Made by a program: the position numbers and the translations under genes
The notes under the pieces: generated by a model
Databases searched by the model: none
The model's input: only the letters and a program-made list of their open reading frames with translations
What the model was told of the DNA's origin: nothing
NCBI GenBank assembly: GCA_938007995.1
Contig: CALLLW010000023.1
Location: 62,001-126,000 of the forward strand
DNA length: 64,000 nt
Direction: 5' to 3'
Source of the DNA: an uncultured Granulosicoccaceae bacterium
Lineage (GTDB): Bacteria; Pseudomonadota; Gammaproteobacteria; Granulosicoccales; Granulosicoccaceae
Shown here: positions 27,900 through 36,469 of the stretch, in pieces
Numbering within the stretch: position 1 is the first letter of the stretch
Layout of the letters: each line of letters begins with the position of its first letter

Positions 27900-28610
27900 T
27901 TACCAGGCCAGCGAGGTGTCGTTGGTGGCGGATTCTGCCAGTAGCTTGCCCTGCTTGAAGTACACAACTCTGTCGGCAGTGTCTGCAACAGATCGGCTAT
28001 GAGTCACAAGTAGTACCGTCTGATTTCGGGCGTTAGCCAGTTCAGCAAAGAGTTCAACAATAGATTGTCCGGTCTTTGCATCCAGGTTGCCGGTATGTTC
28101 ATCGGCTAAAACCACCGCAGGCGAATGTACCATGGCACGAGCGATTGCGACTCGTTGTTGTTCCCCCCCTGAAAGTTGATCTGGAAAGGCTTCTGCGCGT
28201 TTGGTCAGGCCGACGCGCTCCAGCATGGCGTGCGTCAGGTCATCCATCTCCTCAGTCGCATGATTGTTCAATTGCAGTGGCAGCTGTATGTTTTCCCGCG
28301 CTGTCAGGGTTTGTATCAGGTTGAACGATTGAAATACAAAACCGATATGCTTGCGTCTGAATAAGGTTCTATCCTGCTCTGATAAATTTGTCAGGTCGGT
28401 TTGGTTGATTGTGATCTGACCGCCATCAGCGTAATCGATGCCGGAGATTAAATTCAGCAGCGTAGACTTTCCGCATCCGCTTTGCCCCAATACAGCAATC
28501 TGTTCACCCTCGCATACGTTTAATGACAGGTCGTTAAGTACCACATGTTTTGAGGCGTCCCCGCCGTAGGACTTGCTAACAGCATCCAGTAAGATAAAGC
28601 TTTCTTTCAA
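27900..28610 (-). CDS. LolD-like ABC transporter ATP-binding protein
   Basis: This 236-residue nucleotide-binding subunit of the MacB/LolD/FtsE class has Walker A LGQSGCGKST (41-50), the Q-loop in FVFQSFNLIQT, signature LSGGEQQR and Walker B VVLADEHTGNLD. The HTGNLD form with Thr-Gly in place of the usual Pro-Thr is a mild variation. It pairs with the FtsX permease. The three-gene order ATPase-permease-AttH lipoprotein resembles attEFGH. Confidence 0.93.
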   Translation of the reverse strand: MKESFILLDAVSKSYGGDASKHVVLNDLSLNVCEGEQIAVLGQSGCGKSTLLNLISGIDYADGGQITINQTDLTNLSEQDRTLFRRKHIGFVFQSFNLIQTLTARENIQLPLQLNNHATEEMDDLTHAMLERVGLTKRAEAFPDQLSGGEQQRVAIARAMVHSPAVVLADEHTGNLDAKTGQSIVELFAELANARNQTVLLVTHSRSVADTADRVVYFKQGKLLAESATNDTSLAW

Positions 28611-29288
28611 TGCTGTTCCGGACTTTCCAGTTGATGGGTGGCAGTGGAGATTGGATCTGCCTGCGTTGTGCAGGTGAGTGCAGTTGTGTTGCCAGTTTTG
28701 AATTTACCGGTAAGAAAGGATTCTGGCAATAGCGCGCCGAAACAACACGAATGTGAGCTGGTTCCGGCCTGCAGCGCTGGTAACAGCAAACTGAACCGGT
28801 ATTCAAGCCGAACCGGTATTCAAGCCTGGCACTTGTCTCACTGAAAATGAATGGTCGCTGCGGGTCAGAAACGAATGAGCCGTGGGCCGGGTTTTGTGTC
28901 GTTTTTTTTGATTCAGTCGTGGTTGCCAATGCGCACGCGGGATGTTTCCCGCTGTTTTGTGTTCTTCGTCTTAAGTATCAAGATTTGACAACTGCTTGAG
29001 TGCACATTTGTGGTAACTTACGGTGGCATGGCGAGTGGGTGTATTCGGATTTTCTCACCGTAGATTGCGCTTTATATTGGGCATAACTGCCCGGTTGCAA
29101 ATTAATAACCCTCATGTGAAATGGTGTCTGGTGCTATGAATTTTACAATTATAACTAGCCTCACCAGTGGTCGCATTTTCGTGCACTGCTTCGGCGCAAG
29201 CCAGCAAGGGGTCGGGAATATGGGTTATTCATCTCCACGATGTATTTGAGTTTTTCCGTTTTGGGTCGCACGGCTACGCCCGGCTTAC
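28611..29288. other. long spacer between the ABC operon and the sulfotransferase gene
   Basis: No supported gene lies in these 678 bases, which separate two divergent transcription units. They hold a 17-bp tandem duplication (28793-28826) and a TTGACA box at 28985-28990. No good -10 lies 16-18 bases after that box, so no promoter is called. Confidence 0.4.
28793..28826 (+). repeat. 17-bp tandem duplication
   Basis: GAACCGGTATTCAAGCC occurs twice head to tail (28793-28809 and 28810-28826) in noncoding DNA upstream of the ABC operon. Confidence 0.85.
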
Positions 29289-30434
29289 GTGTTTATGAAT
29301 AATTTGAATACTATTTTTGTTCTGGGCTACCCGAGATCAGGCACTACCTGGTTTGCAAACCTTTTCAATTCTCATCCGGATGTTGCCTACCGTCATGAAG
29401 TGATCGGCAGATGCTTCGAAGATTTCCCGGAAGAGTTGTACGCCAATCTGAAATACAACCACGGTTTGTCCGATGCCGAGTATCAGCAAGCCATTGATGT
29501 CGTAGTCAGCCCCAAGGTAGACACAGACACCGCGCCGTTTTTTCCCAAGAATCACTTACGCGTTGATAACGTCAGATTCCACTATCTGAGCTGGTTGGTA
29601 GCGAAGATGGTACGCCCCTTACAGCCGCTATATAAGTGGTTTTTCTATCCCAAAGGCGATGAAGTTTCTTTGATCATTAAAGAAACGCGATCCAGTGTCA
29701 ACATGGATAGCATGCTGATCGGCTTGCGGGCGGACCGCGTTGTTGTGTTGTACCGACATCCATGTGGCGCAATACTTTCGCATCTTAAGGGAATCAAGTC
29801 CGGTGCTATGGAAGCAACTGATGAGACCGAGAGAACGCGCTGGTACGATGACAACATAGAGAAACCGTATTTGTCTTCGCTCAACATCAGTAAGGATGAA
29901 ATTCTCAGCGTACCTGAGCACATCTATCTGGCGATATTCTGGGCACAACAGAACGAGGACTATCTGCAATTTGAGTCCGATTCCTACAGCAGTATCCTGG
30001 TCAGTTATGAAGCAGTGATGCAGAACAAAGTCACTCTGGTGAAAGCGTTGTTTGAGGCACTGTCACTCAGTTACGACCCGATGGTAGATCAATTCCTGCT
30101 TTCAACATCTGCCAGTGTTGGTACCAAGCCTTCGTTCAAGGATTCATCTCGTTCCTTTTACAGCGTTTACCGTGATGAGAAATTTAATCCGGACAAATGG
30201 AAGCAGGATCTCACCGACGAGCAGATAACCGACATTGATCGTTACACCGATCAGACTCTCGGCAAGCTTGATGCAAAGTTCCGTGCTTCACTGAATGCCG
30301 GTGTGGGAATGGCTGATAACACTGATGCTACAGGTGCCACCAAGAATTTAAGCAGTAAGGCAACGTCAGGGTTGGATGTCGATGTTCCCTCCAGTGAGCG
30401 CGCCAGGGGCACCAAGGTGCCAGAACCACTTTAG
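29289..30434 (+). CDS. sulfotransferase family protein
   Basis: This 381-residue protein has the PAPS 5'-phosphosulfate-binding loop VLGYPRSGTTWFANLFNSHP (residues 11-30). The 3'-phosphate site RVVVLYRHPCGAILSHLKG lies near 145-165. This is the sulfotransferase fold, which moves sulfate from PAPS to a sugar, lipid or peptide hydroxyl. The acceptor is unknown. The C-terminal 55 residues (Ala, Asn, Thr, Ser-rich) look disordered. No strong ribosome site is seen; GTG 29289 or ATG 29295 could start it. The gene is isolated by long spacers on both sides, consistent with acquisition, though this is not proven. Confidence 0.86.
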   Translation: MFMNNLNTIFVLGYPRSGTTWFANLFNSHPDVAYRHEVIGRCFEDFPEELYANLKYNHGLSDAEYQQAIDVVVSPKVDTDTAPFFPKNHLRVDNVRFHYLSWLVAKMVRPLQPLYKWFFYPKGDEVSLIIKETRSSVNMDSMLIGLRADRVVVLYRHPCGAILSHLKGIKSGAMEATDETERTRWYDDNIEKPYLSSLNISKDEILSVPEHIYLAIFWAQQNEDYLQFESDSYSSILVSYEAVMQNKVTLVKALFEALSLSYDPMVDQFLLSTSASVGTKPSFKDSSRSFYSVYRDEKFNPDKWKQDLTDEQITDIDRYTDQTLGKLDAKFRASLNAGVGMADNTDATGATKNLSSKATSGLDVDVPSSERARGTKVPEPL

Positions 30435-31063
30435 TGAACCTCGCCACAGCGTCATGCCAGTGAAACATGCGCTGTATTGCCTGACTGGGCTACGCTTCTG
30501 CAGACAAGGCCAGCGCGCTACAGTGCAAGGCCAGCGCGCTACAGTGCAAGGATTGAGGAAATCCGCATCAAGCGTATTGCATCAAACGGTATTACAAAAA
30601 AGTAGTACAGAAGACACATGGGTGCACCCTTGTATTCTGGTGCCAGTACAACATCGATTTGTTGGTGCCTGGAACAGTATTCCGGAATTCAGCATATTTC
30701 ATTTGAAGTCTGCGTTCATGAATCTCTGTAAGATCGTCGACGCTATAGCTTTTGCAAGATGTTATGTCACATAGAACACATAGCTTCCCAATAAAACATC
30801 GATTAACACAACAGATGTTATCGATAGTTTATCCAAGCCATATCGGCGGCTTTAACTCTCCCTTACCAGCAGCAGTCTGTTAATTGCTGCCATAGCTGTT
30901 GCAAATTTTCTGTAGGAGATTGAAAGTGAATTCTCCAATGTGGACATTTCTGATACGCATCGACCATTGATTGAAAGAGCTTCCGTGCTCTGTACTGCTC
31001 CATCTGTTAAATCGATACAACCAGCTAACGCCGACGTCAAAGATCTTTTAAACGTTCAAACTG
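30435..31063. other. 629-base spacer with a 21-bp tandem repeat
   Basis: No convincing gene was found. A 21-bp duplication lies at 30506-30547. The stretch 30852-31040 is open on the minus strand for 62 codons but starts only at TTG without a ribosome site and has no family resemblance, so it is not called. The AT-rich part around 30770-30840 has no clear promoter. Confidence 0.4.
30506..30547 (+). repeat. 21-bp tandem duplication after the sulfotransferase gene
   Basis: A 21-base unit (AAGGCCAGCGCGCTACAGTGC) occupies 30506-30526 and is repeated exactly at 30527-30547. AAGG then follows at 30548-30551. It starts about 70 bases beyond the stop codon. Confidence 0.85.
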
Positions 31064-31648
31064 CTAATACGATCTGTGATCAACCGGTGTGATTTTGCCA
31101 ATCGGCGCTCCAGCCAATGCGCCGTGCTCTCGCAGTGTTTCCGGTGAATCCGCCCGATATACGCAATAAGTACCCTCACTGGTGAGATAGGAGCGGTCCC
31201 ACTCAATTATCTCTCCGAGTTTCGCGATGGCACTGTTCGAGCCTTCAGAAATTTTCTTCTTTTTGTCGAGGCCAAAAAATCCGACACCGGGAATAGGGCG
31301 CTCAATTACAAAGACCTGATGACCGTCTCGAGGTAGTTCTCCTGCCGCTGCGCCACCGCTGACTTGCGGGCTATTCACAAACAACACCTCTGATACCTTT
31401 TCAGCGCTGACATCGGCACTCGCCAGAAACACCTTCAACGCCTCGAGATTATCGGCCCCAAAGACGGCATAAGAGTCTTCGCCGGCAGAGAAGGATTGTT
31501 GGAGCTCGACAGCACTTACTGACATAGTATCGCTGGGAATTGTGCCAAGCGGCGCTGGCAGCTCAACCACAAATTGCCCGGCACTTGCGGTATGCGCAAG
31601 CACGGTAAACAGGGTCGCCACACAGGCATGAAATATCTTTTGACTCAT
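31064..31648 (-). CDS. exported protein with tandem DUF4242-like domains
   Basis: This 194-residue protein has a Sec signal peptide (CVATLFTVLAHTASAGQ). The C-terminal half (EWDRSYLTSEGTYCVYRADS then LREHGALAGAP) matches the ferredoxin-like DUF4242 fold, including the Cys and His seen in family members such as the nickel-binding SCO4226 group. The N-terminal half (FSAGEDSYAVFGADNLEALK then VFLASADVSAEKV) looks like a second copy without that Cys and His. The ATG at 31648 is chosen over one six codons upstream because GGAGAG lies 7 bases before it. It is divergent from a CadC-like regulator, which may control it. Confidence 0.7.
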   Translation of the reverse strand: MSQKIFHACVATLFTVLAHTASAGQFVVELPAPLGTIPSDTMSVSAVELQQSFSAGEDSYAVFGADNLEALKVFLASADVSAEKVSEVLFVNSPQVSGGAAAGELPRDGHQVFVIERPIPGVGFFGLDKKKKISEGSNSAIAKLGEIIEWDRSYLTSEGTYCVYRADSPETLREHGALAGAPIGKITPVDHRSY

Positions 31649-31713
31649 CGTATCTCTCCGATTCATAGTGAGTGAGAGCCAGAACCAAAACTAATATCAA
31701 GTGTTAGCTGGCA

Positions 31714-31725
31714 TCTCCATGGAGA
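31714..31725. promoter_or_regulatory. 12-bp palindrome in the divergent promoter region
   Basis: TCTCCATGGAGA is a perfect dyad about 66 bases from the start of the DUF4242-like gene and 32 bases from the start of the winged-helix regulator gene. The place fits an operator shared by both. Chance remains possible because the site is short. Confidence 0.35.
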
Positions 31726-31756
31726 GAATAATTCAACTGGCGGCGAAAACTCCCGT

Positions 31757-33391
31757 ATGGATAGCGAAAAAAACACGAATTCGACCGAAATTCTTTGTTT
31801 CGGATCAATAAGATACAACACGAAAACCAGTGAATTAACTGACGGGGCAGCTCAGCTCACTCTCCGACGGCAATCGTCCGATGTGTTGTCAATCCTCGCT
31901 AAAAACGTTGGAACCGTAGTAGATAAAGAAACCCTGATTGAAGCAGTGTGGTCCGGAGTATCAACAACCGACGATTCGCTGGTGCAGTGCATCGGTGACA
32001 TTAGGCGTGTTATAGGCCGTAAAGCGATCGACACTTTTCCGAAAAAAGGGTACCGATTGAATGCAGTTGCAGAGTCAACAACGACTGCCGAGCCGGAACT
32101 TACCAGCCAAAGTCGACCATTGAGGCTAACAGCATTCGCCGCCGCAGTTCTATTTGCGGTCGCATGGGCCTATTCGTTTGTAACCGATCCAGGTGCTCAA
32201 AGCGATCCACTTGCGGCGCCTGTTCAGCAGACAAAATCACTCGCTGTTCTTCCCTTCAAAGATCTTGGCGGTGATTCGAACACAAGCTATTTCAGCAGCG
32301 GTCTCGGCGAGGATCTCACCACCGAATTGTCTCAGGTAGATGGACTAACGGTGATCTCCTATTCGTCGAGTCTTGGATATGCAAATGCAGAAAGGGGCTT
32401 TCAAAGTATTGCCGGGGAGTTGGGAGCAGACTATCTGGTACGCGGAACTGTCAGACAGCAAGGTACACGCCTGCGAATTAATGTCTCACTGGTTAATCCC
32501 GATGATGGATTTAATGTTTGGTCCGAAAGATATGATCGTTCTGCAGATGATCCATTTGATGTTCAATCAGAAGTCACCAGAGAAGTCGCACAAGCTCTTG
32601 CCCTGACACTCAGTGCCAAACCAGACCAGCGCAGCATAAACCCTGACGCCCACAAGATGCTGCTACGAGGCGTTGAGCGACAACGCGAAGCGACACCGCT
32701 CGCCTATGAAGAAGCTCGTGTTTACTTTAACAGGGCACTGGCGTTTGAACCGAACTATGCCAGAGCCCATGCGAGCATTGCGGCAACTTATGGTAGAAGT
32801 GCGATGCTAAAGAGCGCAACTGATAACAAAGAAGATGACGTAGACAATGGTCTGCGCTCAGCTGTAACCGCAATACAGATCAATCCGGAATTGCCACTCT
32901 CGTACTATTCGCTGGGTTTATTAAACCTGGTGCTAAAAGAATTCGAAAAAGCCTTGTCTGCCACAAGGCATGCTATAGAACTCGACCCAAATTTTGCTGA
33001 TGGTTTTGCATTACTTGCGGAGTTATCACTTTTAGGCGGCGATCTTAACGAGGCTTTGTATTCGATACGGCGAGCAAAACTGCTTCACCCGCATTACCCT
33101 CCGTCTTATACATGGATTGAGGGAAGTATTCTGTTTCAATTAAATCGTTTTAACGACGCAGCTAAACTTCTGTCTGAAGCAGTTGAACTCATTCCACGGT
33201 TCAATTCCGCCATCGTCACACTGGCTGCAAACTACATTCAACTTGGGGACGTGGATAGTGCGCAGACGCTGATCGAGACTGTAAAACAGCAAGATTCGAA
33301 CTTCAGCTATTTGGCAACGATCGAACAGATTTCTTTTAACAAATTGCAAAGAAAAAACGCGCTACTTGATGCACTTGAGAAAATCAACTGA
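31757..33391 (+). CDS. CadC-like winged-helix / TolB-like / TPR regulator
   Basis: This 544-residue one-component membrane regulator starts with an OmpR/PhoB-type winged helix in the cytoplasm (residues 12-105, with VDKETLIEAVWSGVSTTDDSLVQCIGDIRR). One membrane helix follows (LTAFAAAVLFAVAWAYSFV, about 124-142). The periplasmic part has a FlgO/TolB-N-like domain (SLAVLPFKDLGGDSNTSYFSSGLGEDLTTELS, about 162-290) and then at least five TPR-like repeats (from about 300). Such proteins bind DNA from the membrane and sense periplasmic signals. It is divergent from the DUF4242-like gene, the likely target. Confidence 0.85.
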   Translation: MDSEKNTNSTEILCFGSIRYNTKTSELTDGAAQLTLRRQSSDVLSILAKNVGTVVDKETLIEAVWSGVSTTDDSLVQCIGDIRRVIGRKAIDTFPKKGYRLNAVAESTTTAEPELTSQSRPLRLTAFAAAVLFAVAWAYSFVTDPGAQSDPLAAPVQQTKSLAVLPFKDLGGDSNTSYFSSGLGEDLTTELSQVDGLTVISYSSSLGYANAERGFQSIAGELGADYLVRGTVRQQGTRLRINVSLVNPDDGFNVWSERYDRSADDPFDVQSEVTREVAQALALTLSAKPDQRSINPDAHKMLLRGVERQREATPLAYEEARVYFNRALAFEPNYARAHASIAATYGRSAMLKSATDNKEDDVDNGLRSAVTAIQINPELPLSYYSLGLLNLVLKEFEKALSATRHAIELDPNFADGFALLAELSLLGGDLNEALYSIRRAKLLHPHYPPSYTWIEGSILFQLNRFNDAAKLLSEAVELIPRFNSAIVTLAANYIQLGDVDSAQTLIETVKQQDSNFSYLATIEQISFNKLQRKNALLDALEKIN

Positions 33392-33662
33392 CTCGCCAGT
33401 GCATGGATTAAGGATGAACTCCAGTGCCCGCTTGTTTTGATTACCGCACAGAAGAAATAAATCAACAATGGCTATTCTCTATAAGCAGCGGTCACAGTTT
33501 TCCCGTTCGCTGTATGGTGAGAATCGGTCAATACGGACCGTCGGTCCAATCAGATCGTGCTGGAAATGTGCTGAATGCTTACTCTAAAGCAGACGAAATG
33601 CAGGCTTATCCGTTCTATACTCGCGCCTGTATAATTCTGACTAATCAAAGGACGCCACTGAC

Positions 33663-34889
33663 ATGGAAAGGCCGTTTTATGGTTGGGTGATAGTGACCGC
33701 TTCTTTCTTTGTTTTCGCAACAGCCTACGGAATGCAATTCTCCTACGGCTTGTATCTTCCTTACTTCGAGTCTGAGTTCAGGCTGAATAAAGCGAACGCT
33801 GCCGCACCGTTCTCGTTTTACATCGTGATTTATAGTCTTTTAAGTCCAATAAGTGGTCGTATGACGGATGAGTATGGCACTCGCCGAATTGTAGCGTTCG
33901 GAGGGCTGCTACTTGCAATCGGATATATGCTTCTCAGCCAGGCAAAGAGCATGTGGCAGGTATACTTGGTCTTTGGAATTATTTCTGGCATCGGTATGAG
34001 TGCTACGTTCATTCCGGTGAACGCAACGGTAGTCAAGTGGTTTGTTCAAAAGCGCGGAACAGCATTCGCAGTCGCTGGCGCAGGGTCAAATTTAGGATTG
34101 GTACTTTTTCCGTTTTTCGCAACATCACTTATTGCATATTCCGGTTGGCGATCTTCGATGCTTGTAACGGGTTTTATTACCGCAGTAGTTATCTTGATGT
34201 GTTCCCGGTTTTTGTTAAGTGACCCGGAATCATTAGGCCTTAGTCCGGATGGTACCCGTTCAGTCAAAGCTAAGGGTATGAAAGCTGAGAATTTAGTTGC
34301 TCATTTGACGAAAAAAGAGGCTGTGGGTACCAAATCTTTCTGGCTAATTCTCCTTGTCTTTCTTTTTACCTGGTCAATTTTATTTTTCCCCTATGCTCAC
34401 CTGCCATCACTTGCAGAAGACCTCGGGTTTAGCAGAGCGTTTGGTGGAGGATTGATTGCCGCGATGGGTGTTGGAAGCTTAGCTGGTCGCGTGATTATTG
34501 GAATCATGTCAGACAAACTTGGACGGCGAGGCAGCTTGTTATTTTCTCTTTTCGCGCAAGCGCTAGCTTGTCTTTTATTAATTTTTGCAAGTACTTCATC
34601 GGTACTTACTCTGTCAGCGGCTCTTTTTGGTTTGGGCGCTGGGGCCACGGCCACTCTATTCCCTGGAATGGTGGGCGATTATTTCGGCAGAAAACACGTG
34701 GGCGAAATATCAGGTTTAATATTTGGTGTGACCTCGACTGTGTCAGCACTGAGTCCTTATGTGGCCGGATTACTACGGGACATAAGCGGCAGCTACTTTT
34801 CTTCATTTGTTATTGGAGTCGCATTTAATCTTGTTGCAATTGTGTTTCTCTGCCTACTCAGGTCACCTGTACTGGTCGGCCGTCGTTAG
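33663..34889 (+). CDS. MFS transporter, monocarboxylate/OFA-like
   Basis: This 408-residue protein has twelve predicted helices. The start FYGWVIVTASFFVFATAYGMQFSYG is characteristic of the monocarboxylate-porter/oxalate-formate antiporter branch of the major facilitator family. The loop motif GRMTDEYGTRR (about 63-73) and IGIMSDKLGRRGS (about 279-291) are the paired MFS signatures. The substrate is likely a small carboxylate, unproven. Codons here are more AT-rich than in the his region. It lies next to an IS66 remnant, so transfer is possible. Confidence 0.88.
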   Translation: MERPFYGWVIVTASFFVFATAYGMQFSYGLYLPYFESEFRLNKANAAAPFSFYIVIYSLLSPISGRMTDEYGTRRIVAFGGLLLAIGYMLLSQAKSMWQVYLVFGIISGIGMSATFIPVNATVVKWFVQKRGTAFAVAGAGSNLGLVLFPFFATSLIAYSGWRSSMLVTGFITAVVILMCSRFLLSDPESLGLSPDGTRSVKAKGMKAENLVAHLTKKEAVGTKSFWLILLVFLFTWSILFFPYAHLPSLAEDLGFSRAFGGGLIAAMGVGSLAGRVIIGIMSDKLGRRGSLLFSLFAQALACLLLIFASTSSVLTLSAALFGLGAGATATLFPGMVGDYFGRKHVGEISGLIFGVTSTVSALSPYVAGLLRDISGSYFSSFVIGVAFNLVAIVFLCLLRSPVLVGRR

Positions 34890-34932
34890 TCCGGAACAAC
34901 AGAGCGTACTTGAAATTAAAAACTTAGGGGTA

Positions 34933-35079
34933 ATGTCATCAGCCTTTAAGCAAGTCGTCACAACTGCGCCACCGATTAATGATCAAGCTCCTGCCGCTAC
35001 CAGGCTAACCGGCCCGCAGATTGTGTTGAACATCGGTGATCAGATCATTCTGAGTATCCACACCGGTGACTCGCAATGA
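34933..35079 (+). pseudogene. IS66-family TnpA-like fragment (C-terminal)
   Basis: A 48-codon frame ends in GPQIVLNIGDQIILSIHTGDSQ, as expected for the end of the IS66 TnpA accessory protein (a helix-turn-helix protein normally over 100 residues). The N-terminal DNA-binding part is missing. Its stop overlaps the TnpB-like frame by 4 bases (ATGA), the usual arrangement in IS66. It abuts the MFS gene end (34889). Confidence 0.55.
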
Positions 35080-35321
35080 ACACTCAGCGTTGGACGCCAC
35101 AGGCGATCTTTGACTACCGCCATCCGGTCGATATGCGTAAGCAGATCGATGGACTGGCTACCATCGTATCGATGTCGCTACAGCGTGACCCGGCAGATCG
35201 ATCACTGTATCTGTTCATCAATCTAGGAAGGGACAAGATCAAACTGTTGATCTGGCACTTGAACGGTTACTGGCTGCTCTATAAGCGTCTGGAGCGACAA
35301 CGATTCCAGTGGCCTGACTGA
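35076..35321 (+). pseudogene. IS66-family TnpB-like fragment
   Basis: An 81-residue frame shows YRHPVDMRKQIDGLATIV, then RDKIKLLIWHLNGYWLLYKRLERQRFQWP, which is the IS66 TnpB (Orf2) signature. The family is usually about 110-120 residues; here a stop follows right after FQWPD, so the C-terminal third is gone. No TnpC transposase is present. The remnant ends about 25 bases before the stop of the convergent Rieske-like gene. Confidence 0.8.
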
Positions 35322-35346
35322 TGGTCCGTTTGCGTCAGGATACGAC

Positions 35347-36051
35347 TTAGCACTTGATTGTTTGCCGGGTGTAGCTTGTAAGCTCATGTACCGGGATTTT
35401 TTCTTTCGCAAGTGCTTTAGGGTTGCTGACTTTGTGTTCCATTGATGCTCGAAAACCGAATTTTTCAAAGAACGGTTCATACATATCTGTGCCGTAGCTA
35501 CCTGTTGCGTATATCTGCCCGGATGATGTGTCAAACTCCAGTTCAATTGCTGCAAGCGGGTGAGGTGCGGGACCGCCAAGTACTTTTGCGCCTTGTGATG
35601 GATCGTATACGCTGCGCTCCGAACAACATGATATTACGCCGGATTTTTCGACTGACTTGCCTTCTTTTTTGCTGTAGAAGCTGACGGGGTCGTGGCGGTA
35701 ATTGATAAAGGATATTTCTTTGGCCGGGTGGCTCATCTTATGGCTGCAAATAGCAGAATACGCAACGATCGAATTATTTGGCCCTGTGCCTCCCTTCCAG
35801 TCAGACGTATCTGATGCTTTAAGATTCCTACCAGTATTGATTAACAGGCAAGGCGTGGTGACGTACGGATAAAAGAACAGATACGGTATACCAACGGTAA
35901 GTTGATCTGCGTGAAGGTTGCCCGACCCACCGAGTTGTAACAGTGAGCGTTGATAGTTGACCCGCGATGTTTGAGCCAGGAGCTCTGTATTTTTTGAGCT
36001 GGCTGCAATTACTATTGATGTGCAGACCCTTGTGAAATCTCTGCGCTTCAT
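35347..36051 (-). CDS. Tat-exported Rieske-like protein with an altered second ligand motif
   Basis: This 234-residue protein begins MKRRDFTRVCTSIVIAAS, a twin-arginine-type signal. The fold is that of a periplasmic Rieske [2Fe-2S] protein: C-x-H is intact (ICSHKM, Cys102 and His104) and the end GGPAPHPLAAIELEFD is typical. The second motif, normally C-x2-H, reads CCSE (142-145), so Glu replaces the ligand His; the disulfide cysteines of the bc1 type are also absent (Ser at both). Whether the cluster is still bound is unknown. It may be an electron carrier for a periplasmic oxidoreductase not in this window. It is convergent with the IS66 remnant. Confidence 0.75.
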   Translation of the reverse strand: MKRRDFTRVCTSIVIAASSKNTELLAQTSRVNYQRSLLQLGGSGNLHADQLTVGIPYLFFYPYVTTPCLLINTGRNLKASDTSDWKGGTGPNNSIVAYSAICSHKMSHPAKEISFINYRHDPVSFYSKKEGKSVEKSGVISCCSERSVYDPSQGAKVLGGPAPHPLAAIELEFDTSSGQIYATGSYGTDMYEPFFEKFGFRASMEHKVSNPKALAKEKIPVHELTSYTRQTIKC

Positions 36052-36469
36052 CGATTTTCCCTGCCATAGAATCGCTGTAGCAATCAGTGTACTGAATTAC
36101 TGTCCAGAGCGTAACTAGTCATACGAAGCTGATCATGTAACTTTGCTATCGGATTGTTAAAAACCGTTGCTAAAAAAAATGTTCAGGGAGTGTTTGGTTG
36201 CTTAGTCACCTAATCAACCGACACAAACTTAACGGATAACTAATCGGCAATGTACTGTAAACATCTGTTACTCGATATTGAACAAGCAGGTGGAAAATAT
36301 CACTGTATACCGCTGAGTTGTTATGCGCTTGTGTGTTTGTAAGTTGGATGTCTTTGTGAAGTGAGCAGTGTAGTGGTAACTCCATTTTTTCTTACCAAAA
36401 TTCTGTAATAAAGATCCACCCCATTTTGACCTGATGTAAAACCATAAAAATAAAGAAGGCCTAATTATC
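36052..36469. other. 418-base divergent spacer
   Basis: This lies between the leftward Rieske-like gene and the rightward DUF481 gene. No coding frame or strong hairpin was seen. The last 90 bases are AT-rich and end with GAAGGCC as the ribosome site for the DUF481 gene. A TAATAA-like -10 is present around 36407, but a confident promoter cannot be called. Confidence 0.35.

Larger units (their letters stand above)
34890..35321 (+). mobile_element. IS66-family insertion-sequence remnant
   Basis: Adjacent TnpA-like and TnpB-like fragments remain, while the large TnpC transposase and recognisable terminal inverted repeats are absent. The element therefore cannot move on its own. Boundaries are approximate and set by the neighbouring genes. 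Confidence 0.6.

Noticed and set aside
28985..28990. TTGACA as a -35 box for the sulfotransferase gene
   Set aside because: No -10 box lies 16-18 bases downstream; the nearest (TAACTT) is about 23 bases away.
30376..30774. 132-codon plus-strand frame overlapping the end of the sulfotransferase gene
   Set aside because: It overlaps the real gene in another frame. Its repeated GQRATV peptide comes only from the 21-bp duplication, and it lacks any start signal.
30852..31040. 62-codon frame on the minus strand
   Set aside because: It starts only at TTG, has no ribosome site and no family resemblance, and lies in a gene-poor stretch.
33424..33690. 88-codon plus-strand frame before the MFS gene
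   Set aside because: It overlaps the MFS start in another frame and shows no family pattern. The preceding gap is better explained as promoter region.
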